A DNA stretch of 51,715 nt from Halogeometricum pallidum JCM 14848 (GCF_000337095.1 NZ_AOIV01000037.1:110010-161724); one strand, 5' to 3'. Positions 8,920-18,305 are shown, counted from the stretch's first letter. The notes: generated from the sequence alone by a model not told the origin. A program made the numbers and translations.

Positions 8920-9501
8920 TCATAGCAGCGACCCCAGCGAGAACGCGACGGCACCGACGGAAACGATGCCCGCGACGGCGGCGGCGCGGCGTAGCGGGAG
9001 ATTCCGCGCTTCGCGGATTCCGTACGCGAACAGGTAGCCGATCCAGAGGTAGCCGACGGCGTTCGTCGTCACTTGAAAGAGCACGAGCCAGAGCGGCAAC
9101 TGCGCGTGCGTCGGGGTGAGGGTCGGTAGACCGCCGGTCAGGTAGAGAAGCCACACCCCTCCCGTCGTGCACGCGCTCGCGAGTAAGCCGGGGAGCTGCC
9201 CCCATCCGACGTTCGCCGCCGTTCGGGCGAGCGACCCGGATCCGCCGAGCAGGCCGCTCAGAACGTAGACGACCGCCGTGAACACCGCCCATATCCCGAC
9301 TGCGCCCACCGCGCCGCCGAGGAGGACGGCGGCGACTATCGACACCGGGGAAAGCTCGCTCCCGACGGCCTGCTCGAACAGCGGGACGCCGCTCGCGACG
9401 GAGACGACGCCGATAGCGTACACGATACCGGCGGCGCCGAGGAACGACGGCGTCCGTTCGACGAAGAATCGTTCCGGGTCGAACAGCGGGGTGGAGGGCA
9501 T
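8920..9501 (-). CDS. Yip1-domain family membrane protein
   Basis: A 193-residue membrane protein. A short cytoplasmic start (LFDPERFFVERTP) precedes about five hydrophobic segments, and GGSGSLARTAANVGWGQLP lies between the second and third, a pattern seen in haloarchaeal Yip1-domain proteins. I start it at the ATG whose complement is at 9499-9501, because the open frame further upstream runs into the next gene and has no hydrophobic or conserved content. The function of these proteins in archaea is unknown. The next gene upstream on the same strand also encodes a membrane protein (59-base gap). Confidence 0.72.
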   Translation of the reverse strand: MPSTPLFDPERFFVERTPSFLGAAGIVYAIGVVSVASGVPLFEQAVGSELSPVSIVAAVLLGGAVGAVGIWAVFTAVVYVLSGLLGGSGSLARTAANVGWGQLPGLLASACTTGGVWLLYLTGGLPTLTPTHAQLPLWLVLFQVTTNAVGYLWIGYLFAYGIREARNLPLRRAAAVAGIVSVGAVAFSLGSLL

Positions 9502-9560
9502 CGTCCGACGCGACGGCCGGATAATGTTTCTGAACTTACACGATCTGCGGGACAGGCGAG

Positions 9561-10088
9561 TCAGGCGAGCCAGTTCCGCAGGACCGCGCCGAACCCGGCC
9601 GCGCCGATGCCGAACGAGACGATGCCGCCGACGCCGGTCAGCGCCAGCGCACCGTTGAGACCGGCCGCGACCAAGAGCGGCTTGGTCCAACCGTCCTCGC
9701 GGCCGACGAGTCGGGCCGCGATGGCCAGGAAGGCGATGGCCGCGCCGACGGCCCAGACGACGTAGGCGACCAGACCGAGGGGGATGGCGAGGAGGATGCC
9801 GACGAGGGTGATAACCAGCAGTATCGTGACGATTACCACCGCGACGAGACAGAGCAGTCCGTAGAGGAACGACTCGACGGGTTCCTCCAGCACCGTCGCC
9901 ATCGTCCGCTCGACGTACCCGGGGGCGGCGGCGACGAGGATGGCACCGACGATAAGCGTCGTCAGGAACGCGCCGACCGCTCCCCCGACGACGCCGAACG
10001 CGGGGCCGATATCGACGTTCACGTCCGTACCGACCTGTGCGACCCGCGTGGCCACCGGACCGAGCGCCGGGGCGACGATTCCGTTCAT
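9561..10088 (-). CDS. Small multi-pass membrane protein of unknown function
   Basis: A 175-residue, Gly/Ala/Val-rich protein with about four transmembrane segments. The first hydrophobic run is near residues 30-55, the next two are about 72-115, and the last is near 140-170. There are very few charged residues except the loop VGREDGWTK. I recognise no catalytic motif. Similar small membrane proteins occur across haloarchaea without assigned function. It may be co-transcribed with the Yip1-like gene downstream on the same strand. Confidence 0.65.
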   Translation of the reverse strand: MNGIVAPALGPVATRVAQVGTDVNVDIGPAFGVVGGAVGAFLTTLIVGAILVAAAPGYVERTMATVLEEPVESFLYGLLCLVAVVIVTILLVITLVGILLAIPLGLVAYVVWAVGAAIAFLAIAARLVGREDGWTKPLLVAAGLNGALALTGVGGIVSFGIGAAGFGAVLRNWLA

Positions 10089-10134
10089 CGTCCGACCCCA
10101 GAACGCGCAGCTACTTATCCCTCGCTGACGACGG

Positions 10135-10926
10135 CTATCGTTCCCCCTCGAAGTCGTCCAGCCATCCGGAGACCATCTCTTCGAGCGCGCCGGTCGTGCT
10201 CCCGAGGTGGAGCAGTTGGTAACCGTCCTCGGCCTTCTGGTTCACGTCGTCCATCCCGAACCCGAGTCCGCCGAGGGGGACGCCGGCGTCGACGGCGGCC
10301 GAGCGGACCGTCTCGACGGCCTCCTCCACGTCGGAGTGGTCGACTTCGCCGGGGTGACCGTACGAGACGGAGAGGTCGAGGGGGCCGACGAACACGAAGC
10401 CCAACTCCGGCACGTCCAGGATTTCCTCGATATTCTCGACGGCGGATTTCGTCTCGATGGTCGCCCCCACCAGCGTCTCGCGGTCCTCGGTGTCGACGTA
10501 GTCGTCCGCGAGTCCCCACCGACGGGCGCGGGGCGCGGCCAGTCCGCGGTGGCCCGGTTCGCCGTCGTACTCGTACCGGGAGGACCGCACCGCCGCGCGC
10601 ACCGTCTCGGCCTCCTCGACGCGCGGGACGAACACGTTGCGGACGCCGAGGTCGAGGGCCTTCCGAACCGAGGTGGGTTCGGAGTCCGACAGGCGGACGA
10701 GCAGTTCGGTGTCGGTCCGTTCGGCCGCCCGGAGCAGGTCTTCGACCGCCGGGCCGTGGTCGGGCGACGGCCCGCCGTGCTCGAAGTCGATCCAGACGAA
10801 GTCCGCCCCGAGTTCGCCGTAGAACTCCACCAGGGTCGGGCTGTACGCGTTGTCGAGGACGCCGAGCGCGACGGTCCCGTTTTCGAAGCGTTCTCGCAGT
10901 CCGTTGGTCGGTTGTTCGCCACTCAT
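10135..10926 (-). CDS. HpcH/HpaI-family aldolase (2-keto-3-deoxy acid aldolase type)
   Basis: A 263-residue class II aldolase of the HpcH/HpaI (citrate lyase beta-like) family, which splits 2-keto-3-deoxy acids to pyruvate and an aldehyde. WIDFEHGG near residue 45 is the family's substrate-site signature. The divalent-metal pair is the Glu in ATIETKSAVENI and the Asp in VGPLDLSVSYG. GGLGFGMDD and LLHLGSTTGAL close the barrel. The ATG at 10926 is preferred to a longer frame with an unconserved N-terminus. It is divergent from the GH97 glucosidase across a 157-base promoter region. The exact substrate (deoxyrhamnonate, deoxyglucarate or hydroxyheptenedioate) is not decidable. Confidence 0.8.
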   Translation of the reverse strand: MSGEQPTNGLRERFENGTVALGVLDNAYSPTLVEFYGELGADFVWIDFEHGGPSPDHGPAVEDLLRAAERTDTELLVRLSDSEPTSVRKALDLGVRNVFVPRVEEAETVRAAVRSSRYEYDGEPGHRGLAAPRARRWGLADDYVDTEDRETLVGATIETKSAVENIEEILDVPELGFVFVGPLDLSVSYGHPGEVDHSDVEEAVETVRSAAVDAGVPLGGLGFGMDDVNQKAEDGYQLLHLGSTTGALEEMVSGWLDDFEGER

Positions 10927-11083
10927 GCCTCTCGGTTGACGCCTCGCTAGCTTAAGGGTAGTTGCCGGACGGAGTGACTGTCCGCGATTCGAGAGACGTC
11001 TCCCGGTTTCGGGTCGTTTTCTGCCGGTCAGAATGGTCAAACTGCCGCCAGGTTTTTCACCATCGTCCTCGAGAGACTCCACG

Positions 11084-14000
11084 ATGTTTGATGAATTAAA
11101 TAATCGCTCGTCATCGGAGCTGCGCAGACGCGAGTTCGTCGGCGGCATCACGTCGCTGGCGGCGGCCTCCGCGTTCTCGGTGGGCGTCTCCGAGTCGGCC
11201 GCGGCGCAGGTGACAGCCGGGGCCGACGAACCCGGTCAGACGCTGACGTCGCCCGACGGGGCCGTCGAGGTGTCGGTGGACGTGACGGACGGCGCGCCGA
11301 GTTACTCGGTGTCGCGCGAGGGGACGACGGTCATCGAAGAGTCGTCGCTCGGATTCGAGTTCGAGAATCAGGCGCCGTTCGGGGACGGTATCGAGGTGAC
11401 CGGGACGGAACGCTCCAGCGTCGACGAGCGATGGACGCCGGTGTGGGACCAGTACGACGAGATACCGGAGCGATACGAGGAACTCCGGGTCGGCCTCCGG
11501 GAGACGGCGGAACCGAACCGGTCGCTGACGCTCGAACTGCGCGCGTTCGACGACGGGGTGGGTCTCCGGTACGTGTTCCCCGCCGAGAGCGGGTTCGGCG
11601 ACTTCGTCGTCGCCTCCGAGAACACGGCGTTCGCCTTCGCGGACGACTACAACTCCTGGTGGGTAGAGAACGACTTCAACAGCTACGAGTACGCCTACGA
11701 GGAGACGCCGCTGAGCGACATCGGCGAACTGAGTTCGTTCGGCGGGGCGCACACGCCCCTGACGATGAAGGCGGCCGAGGACCTCTATCTCAGCGTTCAC
11801 GAGGCGAACCTCGTCGACTACGCGGCGATGGCCGTCGAACCGACCGAAGACGGCGGCGGGACGACGTTCGAGTCCGTCCTCGCTCCGCTTCCCGACGGGA
11901 CGAAGGTGACCGCGTCCGCGCCGCACCGGACGCCCTGGCGGACGGTGCAACTCGCCACGCGGCCGGGCGAACTCGTGGAATCGAACCTCGTTCTCAACCT
12001 GAACGAACCGTTCGACCCCGAGTCGTTCCCGGAGGGGACCGACTGGATAGAACCGGGGAAGTTCGTCGGCATCTGGTGGCTGATGATAACGGGCCGCGCG
12101 GACTGGGAGTACCTGGGTCCGGAGACGGGCAATCACGGCGCGCAGACCGGCCGGATGAAGCGGTACATGGATTTCGCCAGCGAGCACGGGATTCGGAGCG
12201 TCCTCGTCGAGGGGTGGAACGAGGGGTGGGACAGCTATCCCGGTGAAGGGGACACGATGGACTTCGACGACCCGTACCCCGACTTCGACTGGGAGGGGGT
12301 GACGGAGTACGGCCTGAACCTCGACCCGCCGGTTGAGATGACCGCGCACAACGAGACGGCCGGGAACGTCTCCAACTACGAGTCGCAGTTGGACAACTCC
12401 CCGAATCCGTTCGCCGACTACGAGAAGAGGGGAATTCGGTCGATAAAGACCGGCTACGTCGCTGACTCCGGCGTCACCATCGACGGGGAGACGTACAATC
12501 ACCACTGCCAGCCGTTGGTGAATCACCACCACCTCGTCTACCGCGAGGCGGCCGAGCACCGACAGATGCTGGAGGTGCACGAACCCATCAAACCGACCGG
12601 AGAGCGACGAACGTACCCGAACGTGATGACCCGCGAGGGGGTGCTCGGACAGGAGTACGACTCGTTCGGCTACGTCAGCCCCGACCACCACGTCACGTTC
12701 CCGTTCACGCGGATGCTCGGCGGCCCCGTCGAGTACACGCCCGGCATCTTCGACATGAACTCGGGGTCCGGCGGCATCGAGACGACGCGCGCGAAGCAAC
12801 TGGCGATGTACCCGACGTACTTCAGCGGCCTGCAGATGGTCGCGGACCTGCCGAGTTCCTATCTGGCCGAGCAGAATTCGAGGCTCGATGTCGGCGACGT
12901 GGCGCAGGCGGAGTTCGGCGAACGCGACGGCCTCTCGCGCGCCGCGCGATGGGCGAACGCGCAGGGCGGCCGCTACGTCCCGTTCGACCCGAACACGGTC
13001 GACTCGGGGGCGAGTCTGTCGTGGACCGTCGAGGACGTGCCCGCGGCGGGCGAGTACGACGTGCACCTCCGGTACGCCAGCGACGCCGAGGAGAACGCCG
13101 TCGCCGCCGATACGCCGCGAACGGCCACCGTCGCCGTCGGCGACTCTTCGACCCGAGTGACGCTCCCGCCCACGGGGTACTGGGACGAGTGGGCGACGAC
13201 GACGGCGACGCTCCCGTTCGCCGAGGGGGAGAACGACCTCTCCGTGACGCTCGCCGAGGACGACACGGGCGGATTCAACCTCGACGCCGTCGCCGTCACC
13301 GAGACGGGGGCGCCGACGCCGACGCCCGAGGAGGACCCGACGCTCGGTCCGACGGTGTCCGAGTTCGAGTTCGTCGAGGACGTGCCCGCCGCCGGGTGGG
13401 ACGACACGAACGTCCTCGACGCCGAAATCGGCGAGTACACGCTCACCGCCCGGCGAAAGGGCGAGGAGTGGTACGTCGGCGCGATGACCGGCGCCGACGG
13501 ACGTGCGCTGGACGTGCCGCTGGAGTTCCTCGCGCCCGGCGAGAGCGGTGACTCACCGGGTAAGGGCGGGGACGCGCCCGGAAAGAGCGGTGATTCCTCG
13601 GGGAAGAGCGAAGACGCGCCGGGCAAAAGCGACGAGAACGGAAAATCGAACGACACGCCGCGCGGCCCGATGTACGTCGCGGAGATGTACTCCGACGCCG
13701 CGGACGCCGCCTACGAGTCGAACCTCGCGGCCGTCCGCGTCGACGAGTTCCTCGTGGACCCGAGCGCGACAGTGCTCGCGTCGATGGTCGAGTCGGGCGG
13801 GACGGCGATTCGCCTGCGGCCGCCGGAGGGCAGCGAGGCCGACGACCTGCCGAGGTACGAGCGACCCGAGCAGGACGTGAACGTCGCCATCGCCTCGGAG
13901 ACGTTCGTCAAGTCGACGTTCGTCACCGCCACCGGTTCGAACTCGGGCGACTACGTCGGCGGGACGACGGCGGAGGTGGTCGTCGACGGCGAGGTGGCCT

Positions 14001-14851
14001 CCACCGCGAACGTCCGCTTCCCGCCGAACTCCTCGGAACAGTCGTACACGTTCTCGTTCACCGTCGACAACCCGGGCACGTACGACGTGGCGGTCCGGAC
14101 CCTCGACGGGGACGTGCTCGCGCGTCGGACGGTGACGGTGAAACCGCCCGTCGAGGTGGCCGCCTTCGATGACCCCGCCGGCGACGACGCCGGCCCCGGG
14201 GTCTACACTTACCCCACCAACGAGGCGTTCGAGGAGGGGGCGTTCGACCTCCGGTCGTTCGCCGTCTCGCAGACGTCGGACGTCTACGAGTTCGAGTTCG
14301 AGGTGGCGAACCTGTACGACGCCTTCGGGAGTTCGCGCGGGTTCTCCCCGCACATGTTCGTGCTGTGGGTCCGCGACCCGAGCGCCGACGGCGGGCGAAC
14401 CGACAGCCTCGACGACCTCGGGGCGAACGTCGCGTTCGAGGCGCCGTGGCACTACCGACTGGAGGTGAGCGGCTTCACGAAGAGCGTCGTCGACGCCTCC
14501 GGGTCGCCCCTGACGACCGATGACGGGGGCGCCGTGACGCTGGCCGAGAGCGTCGACGCAGAGGAGGGGACGGTGACGCTCACCCTTGACGAGGACGCCT
14601 TCGGCGACGTCGACGCGGCCGAGTTGGCGGTCGTTCCGATGGTTCAATCGGAGGATAGGGGATCGCTCCGGCCGGTCGCGGAGACGACGGAGGCGTACGT
14701 CTTCGGCGGCGCGAAGGCCGGCGCCGTCGAGCAGGCACCGCTCGTGATGGACCTCGTGACCGGCGAGGGAGTCGACCAGTCGACGGCGCTATCGTACTCG
14801 GTCGAGGAGTCGGCGACGCTGCCGTTCGTCTCGCTCGGCGGAAGCGACTGA
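11084..14851 (+). CDS. Secreted multi-module GH97 alpha-glucosidase
   Basis: A 1,255-residue Tat-exported protein (SELRRREFVGG then a short hydrophobic stretch, residues 11-42). Residues about 45-325 are the GH97 N-terminal sandwich and about 326-600 the TIM barrel, with VEGWNEGW (375-382), SIKTGYV (453-459) and EVHEPIKPTGERRTYPN (497-513). Gly457 where retaining members have an Asp nucleophile, together with the HE pair at 499-500, points to the inverting SusB-like group. A galactose-binding-fold module (about 606-742) precedes the GH97 C-domain (about 755-915), which is interrupted by a Gly/Ser/Lys repeat linker (818-860). An Ig-like domain (about 925-1020) and a glucodextranase C-like domain (about 1022-1250) follow. 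ATG 11084 is chosen because it puts the RR motif near the N-terminus. Confidence 0.85.
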   Translation: MFDELNNRSSSELRRREFVGGITSLAAASAFSVGVSESAAAQVTAGADEPGQTLTSPDGAVEVSVDVTDGAPSYSVSREGTTVIEESSLGFEFENQAPFGDGIEVTGTERSSVDERWTPVWDQYDEIPERYEELRVGLRETAEPNRSLTLELRAFDDGVGLRYVFPAESGFGDFVVASENTAFAFADDYNSWWVENDFNSYEYAYEETPLSDIGELSSFGGAHTPLTMKAAEDLYLSVHEANLVDYAAMAVEPTEDGGGTTFESVLAPLPDGTKVTASAPHRTPWRTVQLATRPGELVESNLVLNLNEPFDPESFPEGTDWIEPGKFVGIWWLMITGRADWEYLGPETGNHGAQTGRMKRYMDFASEHGIRSVLVEGWNEGWDSYPGEGDTMDFDDPYPDFDWEGVTEYGLNLDPPVEMTAHNETAGNVSNYESQLDNSPNPFADYEKRGIRSIKTGYVADSGVTIDGETYNHHCQPLVNHHHLVYREAAEHRQMLEVHEPIKPTGERRTYPNVMTREGVLGQEYDSFGYVSPDHHVTFPFTRMLGGPVEYTPGIFDMNSGSGGIETTRAKQLAMYPTYFSGLQMVADLPSSYLAEQNSRLDVGDVAQAEFGERDGLSRAARWANAQGGRYVPFDPNTVDSGASLSWTVEDVPAAGEYDVHLRYASDAEENAVAADTPRTATVAVGDSSTRVTLPPTGYWDEWATTTATLPFAEGENDLSVTLAEDDTGGFNLDAVAVTETGAPTPTPEEDPTLGPTVSEFEFVEDVPAAGWDDTNVLDAEIGEYTLTARRKGEEWYVGAMTGADGRALDVPLEFLAPGESGDSPGKGGDAPGKSGDSSGKSEDAPGKSDENGKSNDTPRGPMYVAEMYSDAADAAYESNLAAVRVDEFLVDPSATVLASMVESGGTAIRLRPPEGSEADDLPRYERPEQDVNVAIASETFVKSTFVTATGSNSGDYVGGTTAEVVVDGEVASTANVRFPPNSSEQSYTFSFTVDNPGTYDVAVRTLDGDVLARRTVTVKPPVEVAAFDDPAGDDAGPGVYTYPTNEAFEEGAFDLRSFAVSQTSDVYEFEFEVANLYDAFGSSRGFSPHMFVLWVRDPSADGGRTDSLDDLGANVAFEAPWHYRLEVSGFTKSVVDASGSPLTTDDGGAVTLAESVDAEEGTVTLTLDEDAFGDVDAAELAVVPMVQSEDRGSLRPVAETTEAYVFGGAKAGAVEQAPLVMDLVTGEGVDQSTALSYSVEESATLPFVSLGGSD

Positions 14852-14867
14852 GCGCGAGCGGACGGCG

Positions 14868-15869
14868 TTACGCGTCGTTGACGAGCAGCACCTTGCCGCG
14901 GAGGTCGTCCTCCTCGGCCGTCACGTGCGCGTCGATGACGTCGCTGAACGCGAAGCGCACGGAGGTGACGGGCCGTATCGCTCCTTCGTCCACGAGCGAA
15001 GCGATCTGTTCTAACTCCTCGCCGACGCGCTCTTGATGCTTTCCGAGCAGGACGGGGAGGATGACGAGGACGACGCCGAGTTCCAGGGACTTCTGGTGCA
15101 TCGCCGAGAGGTCCTGCGTCGAACTCGACTCCGTGGAGAGGACGGTGCCGAACGGCCGAACCGCCTCGAAGGCGGTCTGGAGGTGGTCGTCGCCGACGGG
15201 GTCGAACACGGTGTCGAACCCCTCTCCGTCGGCGTACTCCTCGACGTACGCTTCCACGTCCGTGTTGGTGTAGTCGACGGTGGCGTCCGCGCCGAGTTCC
15301 TCGGCGAACTCGCGTTTCTCCTCGGAGGAGGCCGTCGCGGTCACGGTGGCGCCGAGGTGGTCCGCGAGTTGGACGCCGATGTGGCCGACGCCGCCGCTGG
15401 CGCCGTAGAGGAGCAGGCTCTCCCCCTCGCCGACGTCCGTCTTGTCCGTGAGCATCTCGAACGCCGTGAGGGACACGACGGGGAGGGCGGCGGCCTCTTC
15501 GAGCGGAATCGACTCGGGTGCGTCGGCGAACGTCTCGGCGTGGCCGACGGTGTAGTCCGCGAGCGACCCCTGCCGACCCGCGCCGCCGGGCATCCCGTAC
15601 ACCTCGTCGCCCTCCTCGAACCGGTCGACGTCCTCGCCGACGGCGTCGACGACGCCCGACACGTCGCAGTGCAGGGTCGCCGGGAACTCCGGGGTGAAAT
15701 CGGGGATGGCACCCTGTCGGATCTTGTAGTCGACGGGGTTGACGCTGGAGGCGGCCACGTCGACGCGAATCTCCTCGGGGCCGGGTTCGGGAACCTCGAC
15801 GGTGGTTCGCTGGAACACGTCCGGGTCGCCGTACTCCTCGATAACGTACGCAGTCATCTCCGCAGGCAT
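14868..15869 (-). CDS. NADPH:quinone oxidoreductase-like MDR protein
   Basis: A 333-residue zinc-independent medium-chain dehydrogenase/reductase. The GroES-like N-domain contains SSVNPVDYKIRQG and GDEVYGMPG. The Rossmann domain carries the cofactor motif GASGGVGHIGVQLADHLGA, and SSEEKREFAEELGAD follows the second strand. No zinc-binding Cys/His set is present, which fits the quinone oxidoreductase branch. An alternative start 12 bases downstream (MTAYVIEEYG) is equally good. It ends 16 bases from the convergent GH97 stop and lies downstream of the aldo/keto reductase on the same strand, so the two may form a carbonyl/quinone detoxification unit; that is inference. Confidence 0.82.
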   Translation of the reverse strand: MPAEMTAYVIEEYGDPDVFQRTTVEVPEPGPEEIRVDVAASSVNPVDYKIRQGAIPDFTPEFPATLHCDVSGVVDAVGEDVDRFEEGDEVYGMPGGAGRQGSLADYTVGHAETFADAPESIPLEEAAALPVVSLTAFEMLTDKTDVGEGESLLLYGASGGVGHIGVQLADHLGATVTATASSEEKREFAEELGADATVDYTNTDVEAYVEEYADGEGFDTVFDPVGDDHLQTAFEAVRPFGTVLSTESSSTQDLSAMHQKSLELGVVLVILPVLLGKHQERVGEELEQIASLVDEGAIRPVTSVRFAFSDVIDAHVTAEEDDLRGKVLLVNDA

Positions 15870-15952
15870 GGACTGTTCGGTTCGGTCGCCGGACGGGAAT
15901 ATGCGGCGGCCCCGGAAGCCGTGACGAAAAGGGAAACGACGGCCGACGCCCG

Positions 15953-16792
15953 TTACTCGGAGATTCCGTAGGTGTCGCCGGACCAATCGCGCGCGGGGAA
16001 GTCGTAGACGACCTTCTCGCGTTCGATGGCGCCGATGCGCTCTTTATCCTCCTCGTCCAGCGACCACTCGAACAGGTCCAGATTCGACCGGACGTGGTCG
16101 GGCGAGGAGGACTTCGGCAGGACGACCACGTCGTTCTCGACGGCCCACTTCAGGATTATCTGCGGGGGTGACTTCTCGTAGTCCTCGGCTATCTCCTGGA
16201 CCGTCTCGTCTTCGAACACCTCCGTCCGTCCGAGGGGGGCGGCGGCCTCGACGACGGTGTCCGTCTCGCGACAGTGTTCCACCACGTCGTCCTGCGTGTT
16301 CCACGGGTGGTACTCTATCTGGTTGACCGCGATGGGCACATCGGAGACGTGCTGGGCGCAACTGAGTTGGTAGGCGCTGAAGTTCGAGACGCCGACGTTC
16401 TTCACCTTCCCCTCCTCGTGGAGCGTCGCCATCGCGTTCAGCGTCTCGCGGAGCGAGATAGCCGGGTTGGGCCAGTGGATCAAGTAGAGGTCGAGGTAGT
16501 CGGTACCCAACCGTTCGAGCGACTGCCGGCAGGAGTCCAGCACCGACTCGTAGTCGAGGTTCTTCGCCAGTACCTTCGAGGTGAGAAATACGTCCTCGCG
16601 GTCGTAGTCGGCGAGGGCGTCGCCGATCTCCGATTCGTTACGGTACCCCTCGGCGGTGTCGACGTGACCGTACCCGGCGTCCAGTCCCGCCCGGACGGAG
16701 TCGCGCACGGTGTCGCCGTCGATGTCCCACGTGCCGATGCCGACCATCGGCAGTTCGTCACCGCTCGGGAGCGTCGTCGTCGGTGGTGTCAT
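15953..16792 (-). CDS. Aldo/keto reductase
   Basis: A 279-residue AKR of the 2,5-diketo-D-gluconate reductase type. The catalytic tetrad is complete: Asp45 and Tyr50 in DTAEGYRNE, Lys73 in TSKV and His106 in LIHWPNP. KNVGVSNFSAYQL and NQIEYHPWN line the substrate pocket. LPKSSSPDHVRSNLDLF is the NADP(H) 2'-phosphate loop. It is cytoplasmic, reducing aldehydes or keto sugars with NADPH. It shares a strand with the quinone-reductase-like gene 83 bases downstream and with the short unknown gene 72 bases upstream. The substrate is not predictable. Confidence 0.88.
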   Translation of the reverse strand: MTPPTTTLPSGDELPMVGIGTWDIDGDTVRDSVRAGLDAGYGHVDTAEGYRNESEIGDALADYDREDVFLTSKVLAKNLDYESVLDSCRQSLERLGTDYLDLYLIHWPNPAISLRETLNAMATLHEEGKVKNVGVSNFSAYQLSCAQHVSDVPIAVNQIEYHPWNTQDDVVEHCRETDTVVEAAAPLGRTEVFEDETVQEIAEDYEKSPPQIILKWAVENDVVVLPKSSSPDHVRSNLDLFEWSLDEEDKERIGAIEREKVVYDFPARDWSGDTYGISE

Positions 16793-16864
16793 CGACCCGT
16801 CGTTCTCGGTGTCGCCCCAAAGCAGTTCGGTTCACAGCGACCCGCGGGGGGTTACCCTCGCCGT

Positions 16865-17191
16865 TCAGGCGTCGACGTCGTCGCGTTCTTGGAGCGTGAC
16901 GGTCTTCTCGCCGTCGATGGGCGTCCCATCCGTCGAGTACACCAGCGCGAGTTCCCGCTCTTCGAACTCCTCCCGGAACTCCTCCCACGAGATGTCCTTC
17001 ATCTCCTCGTCGTCGTCGCGGAAGCCGATTCGCAGGAGTCCTGCGCCCTCCGATTCGGACTGCGCCGCGTGGCCCGGGTAGCCGCCGCGGCCCTCGACGA
17101 CGCTCTGGGCCGTCCACGGGTCGTCCGTGTGCTCGACGTCCGATTCGGCCGTGTTCGGGTCGGCGCCGTTCTCGCTATCGTCGGATGCCAT
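16865..17191 (-). CDS. Acidic hypothetical protein (108 aa)
   Basis: A 108-residue very acidic protein. The first third is a Ser/Asp/Glu-rich disordered tail. The C-terminal part, from about residue 45, has a structured look (GLLRIGFRDDD, ISWEEFREEFEERELALVY, then a turn and KTVTLQERD), which could be a small beta-rich fold. I do not recognise the family. Base composition and codon use match a real haloarchaeal gene. The ATG at 17191 is preferred to a GTG two codons earlier. It is divergent from the lipoprotein gene and upstream of the aldo/keto reductase. Confidence 0.7.
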   Translation of the reverse strand: MASDDSENGADPNTAESDVEHTDDPWTAQSVVEGRGGYPGHAAQSESEGAGLLRIGFRDDDEEMKDISWEEFREEFEERELALVYSTDGTPIDGEKTVTLQERDDVDA

Positions 17192-17284
17192 AGTCACCCT
17201 CCCCTCCGTCCGCCGCCGGAAAAGAAGCTACGGCAGATACGACCCGCCGGGTTTCGACCGCCCGTTCCTGTCTCCGAAATAGGA

Positions 17285-17294
17285 CAATATATTA
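17285..17294 (+). promoter_or_regulatory. TATA element for the lipoprotein gene
   Basis: CAATATATTA stands out in GC-rich sequence about 30 bases before the ATG at 17319. The archaeal TATA-to-start distance of about 26 bases puts the transcript start almost at the start codon, giving a nearly leaderless mRNA. Confidence 0.6.
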
Positions 17295-17318
17295 CACTAA
17301 CACGAGGGAGACGAAGAT

Positions 17319-18305
17319 ATGTCCCTCCAACGGGGCGCTGGCGTTCTCGGATTGGTTCTCTTAGTCGTCCTCGGCGGTTGCCTCGGCGGCGGCGGGACGC
17401 CGGGACAGGGTGCCACCGCGAGCACCGACGCGGAGACGGGCGCGCCGACCCCATCGTCGACGCGGACGACGGGTGGACCGTCCGACGGAACCCCGACGAT
17501 GGGGGAGATTCCGACGCCGAACGACCGGACCGAGGAAGTGCTCGAAGAGATACGGCGGACCCAGGCCGACATCGAGAGCTATCGGGCGACGGTGACCGAA
17601 CGGACGGTGACGCAACTGTCGAACGGGAGCGAACTCACCCGCGAACGGACGTGGTACGTCTGGGTGAAGTACACCGACGAGGGCGTCCTCGCGCGCGTCG
17701 AGACGCCGCGGCGGGACGACCCGTCTGGGGAGCGACGGGCGTACGTCCGAAATCGGACGGCGAGCGTCACCTACGACCCCGCGCAGGACGAGTACCTGAT
17801 CGACCGGAACGGCGGTGCCGCCGACGCCGACGAACCCGTCAACCTCCACCCGCACCTCCGCTCCGACGGCGACGAATACAACCTCTACGAGGCGCCGGCA
17901 TCGGTCATCAGAGCGGAGAACGCCGTCTCCTACGAGGGCACCGAGACGGTCGGCGGAGAGGAGGCGTACGTGATTCACCTCGACGGCAACCCCAACGGCG
18001 GCAACCGCGCGTACTACGACGCCCAGACGCTCTGGGTCGACATCGACACCGGGTTGGTGCTGCGACAGACGGCGCAGAAACCGCACCTCGACTCGATGCC
18101 GAACGTCTCGGTGAGCGACGTCCGGAACCCGGAGGAGAACAGTCCGTTCAACGACTCCGACGACGGCCCGAACACCGTGTATTTCGGCGACAAGACCATA
18201 ACGACCACGTACACGAACGTGAGCGTCGACGTCCCCGACGACGCCTTCGGCCCGAAGATTCCCGCGGGTGCGGACGTCGAGAACGTGACCGACGAGCGGG
18301 CGTGA
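17319..18305 (+). CDS. LolA-like secreted lipoprotein
   Basis: A 328-residue exported protein. A hydrophobic leader ends in the lipobox LGGC with Cys21 as the lipidated residue, followed by a long Gly/Ser/Thr/Pro linker to about residue 65. The remainder looks like the LolA/LppX open beta-barrel seen in haloarchaeal lipoproteins: IESYRATVTERTV, RRAYVRNRTASVTYDPAQDEYL, EAYVIHLDGNP and LWVDIDTGLVLRQTA are alternating strands. Members are thought to bind lipids or act in lipoprotein traffic, but archaeal roles are untested. It sits at the outer face of the membrane. A PadR regulator gene follows 92 bases downstream on the same strand. Confidence 0.78.
   Translation: MSLQRGAGVLGLVLLVVLGGCLGGGGTPGQGATASTDAETGAPTPSSTRTTGGPSDGTPTMGEIPTPNDRTEEVLEEIRRTQADIESYRATVTERTVTQLSNGSELTRERTWYVWVKYTDEGVLARVETPRRDDPSGERRAYVRNRTASVTYDPAQDEYLIDRNGGAADADEPVNLHPHLRSDGDEYNLYEAPASVIRAENAVSYEGTETVGGEEAYVIHLDGNPNGGNRAYYDAQTLWVDIDTGLVLRQTAQKPHLDSMPNVSVSDVRNPEENSPFNDSDDGPNTVYFGDKTITTTYTNVSVDVPDDAFGPKIPAGADVENVTDERA

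Noticed and set aside
11111-13066. A 651-codon open frame antisense to the GH97 gene
   Set aside because: Arg/Val-rich shadow without motif. The GH97 frame on the other strand is unambiguous.
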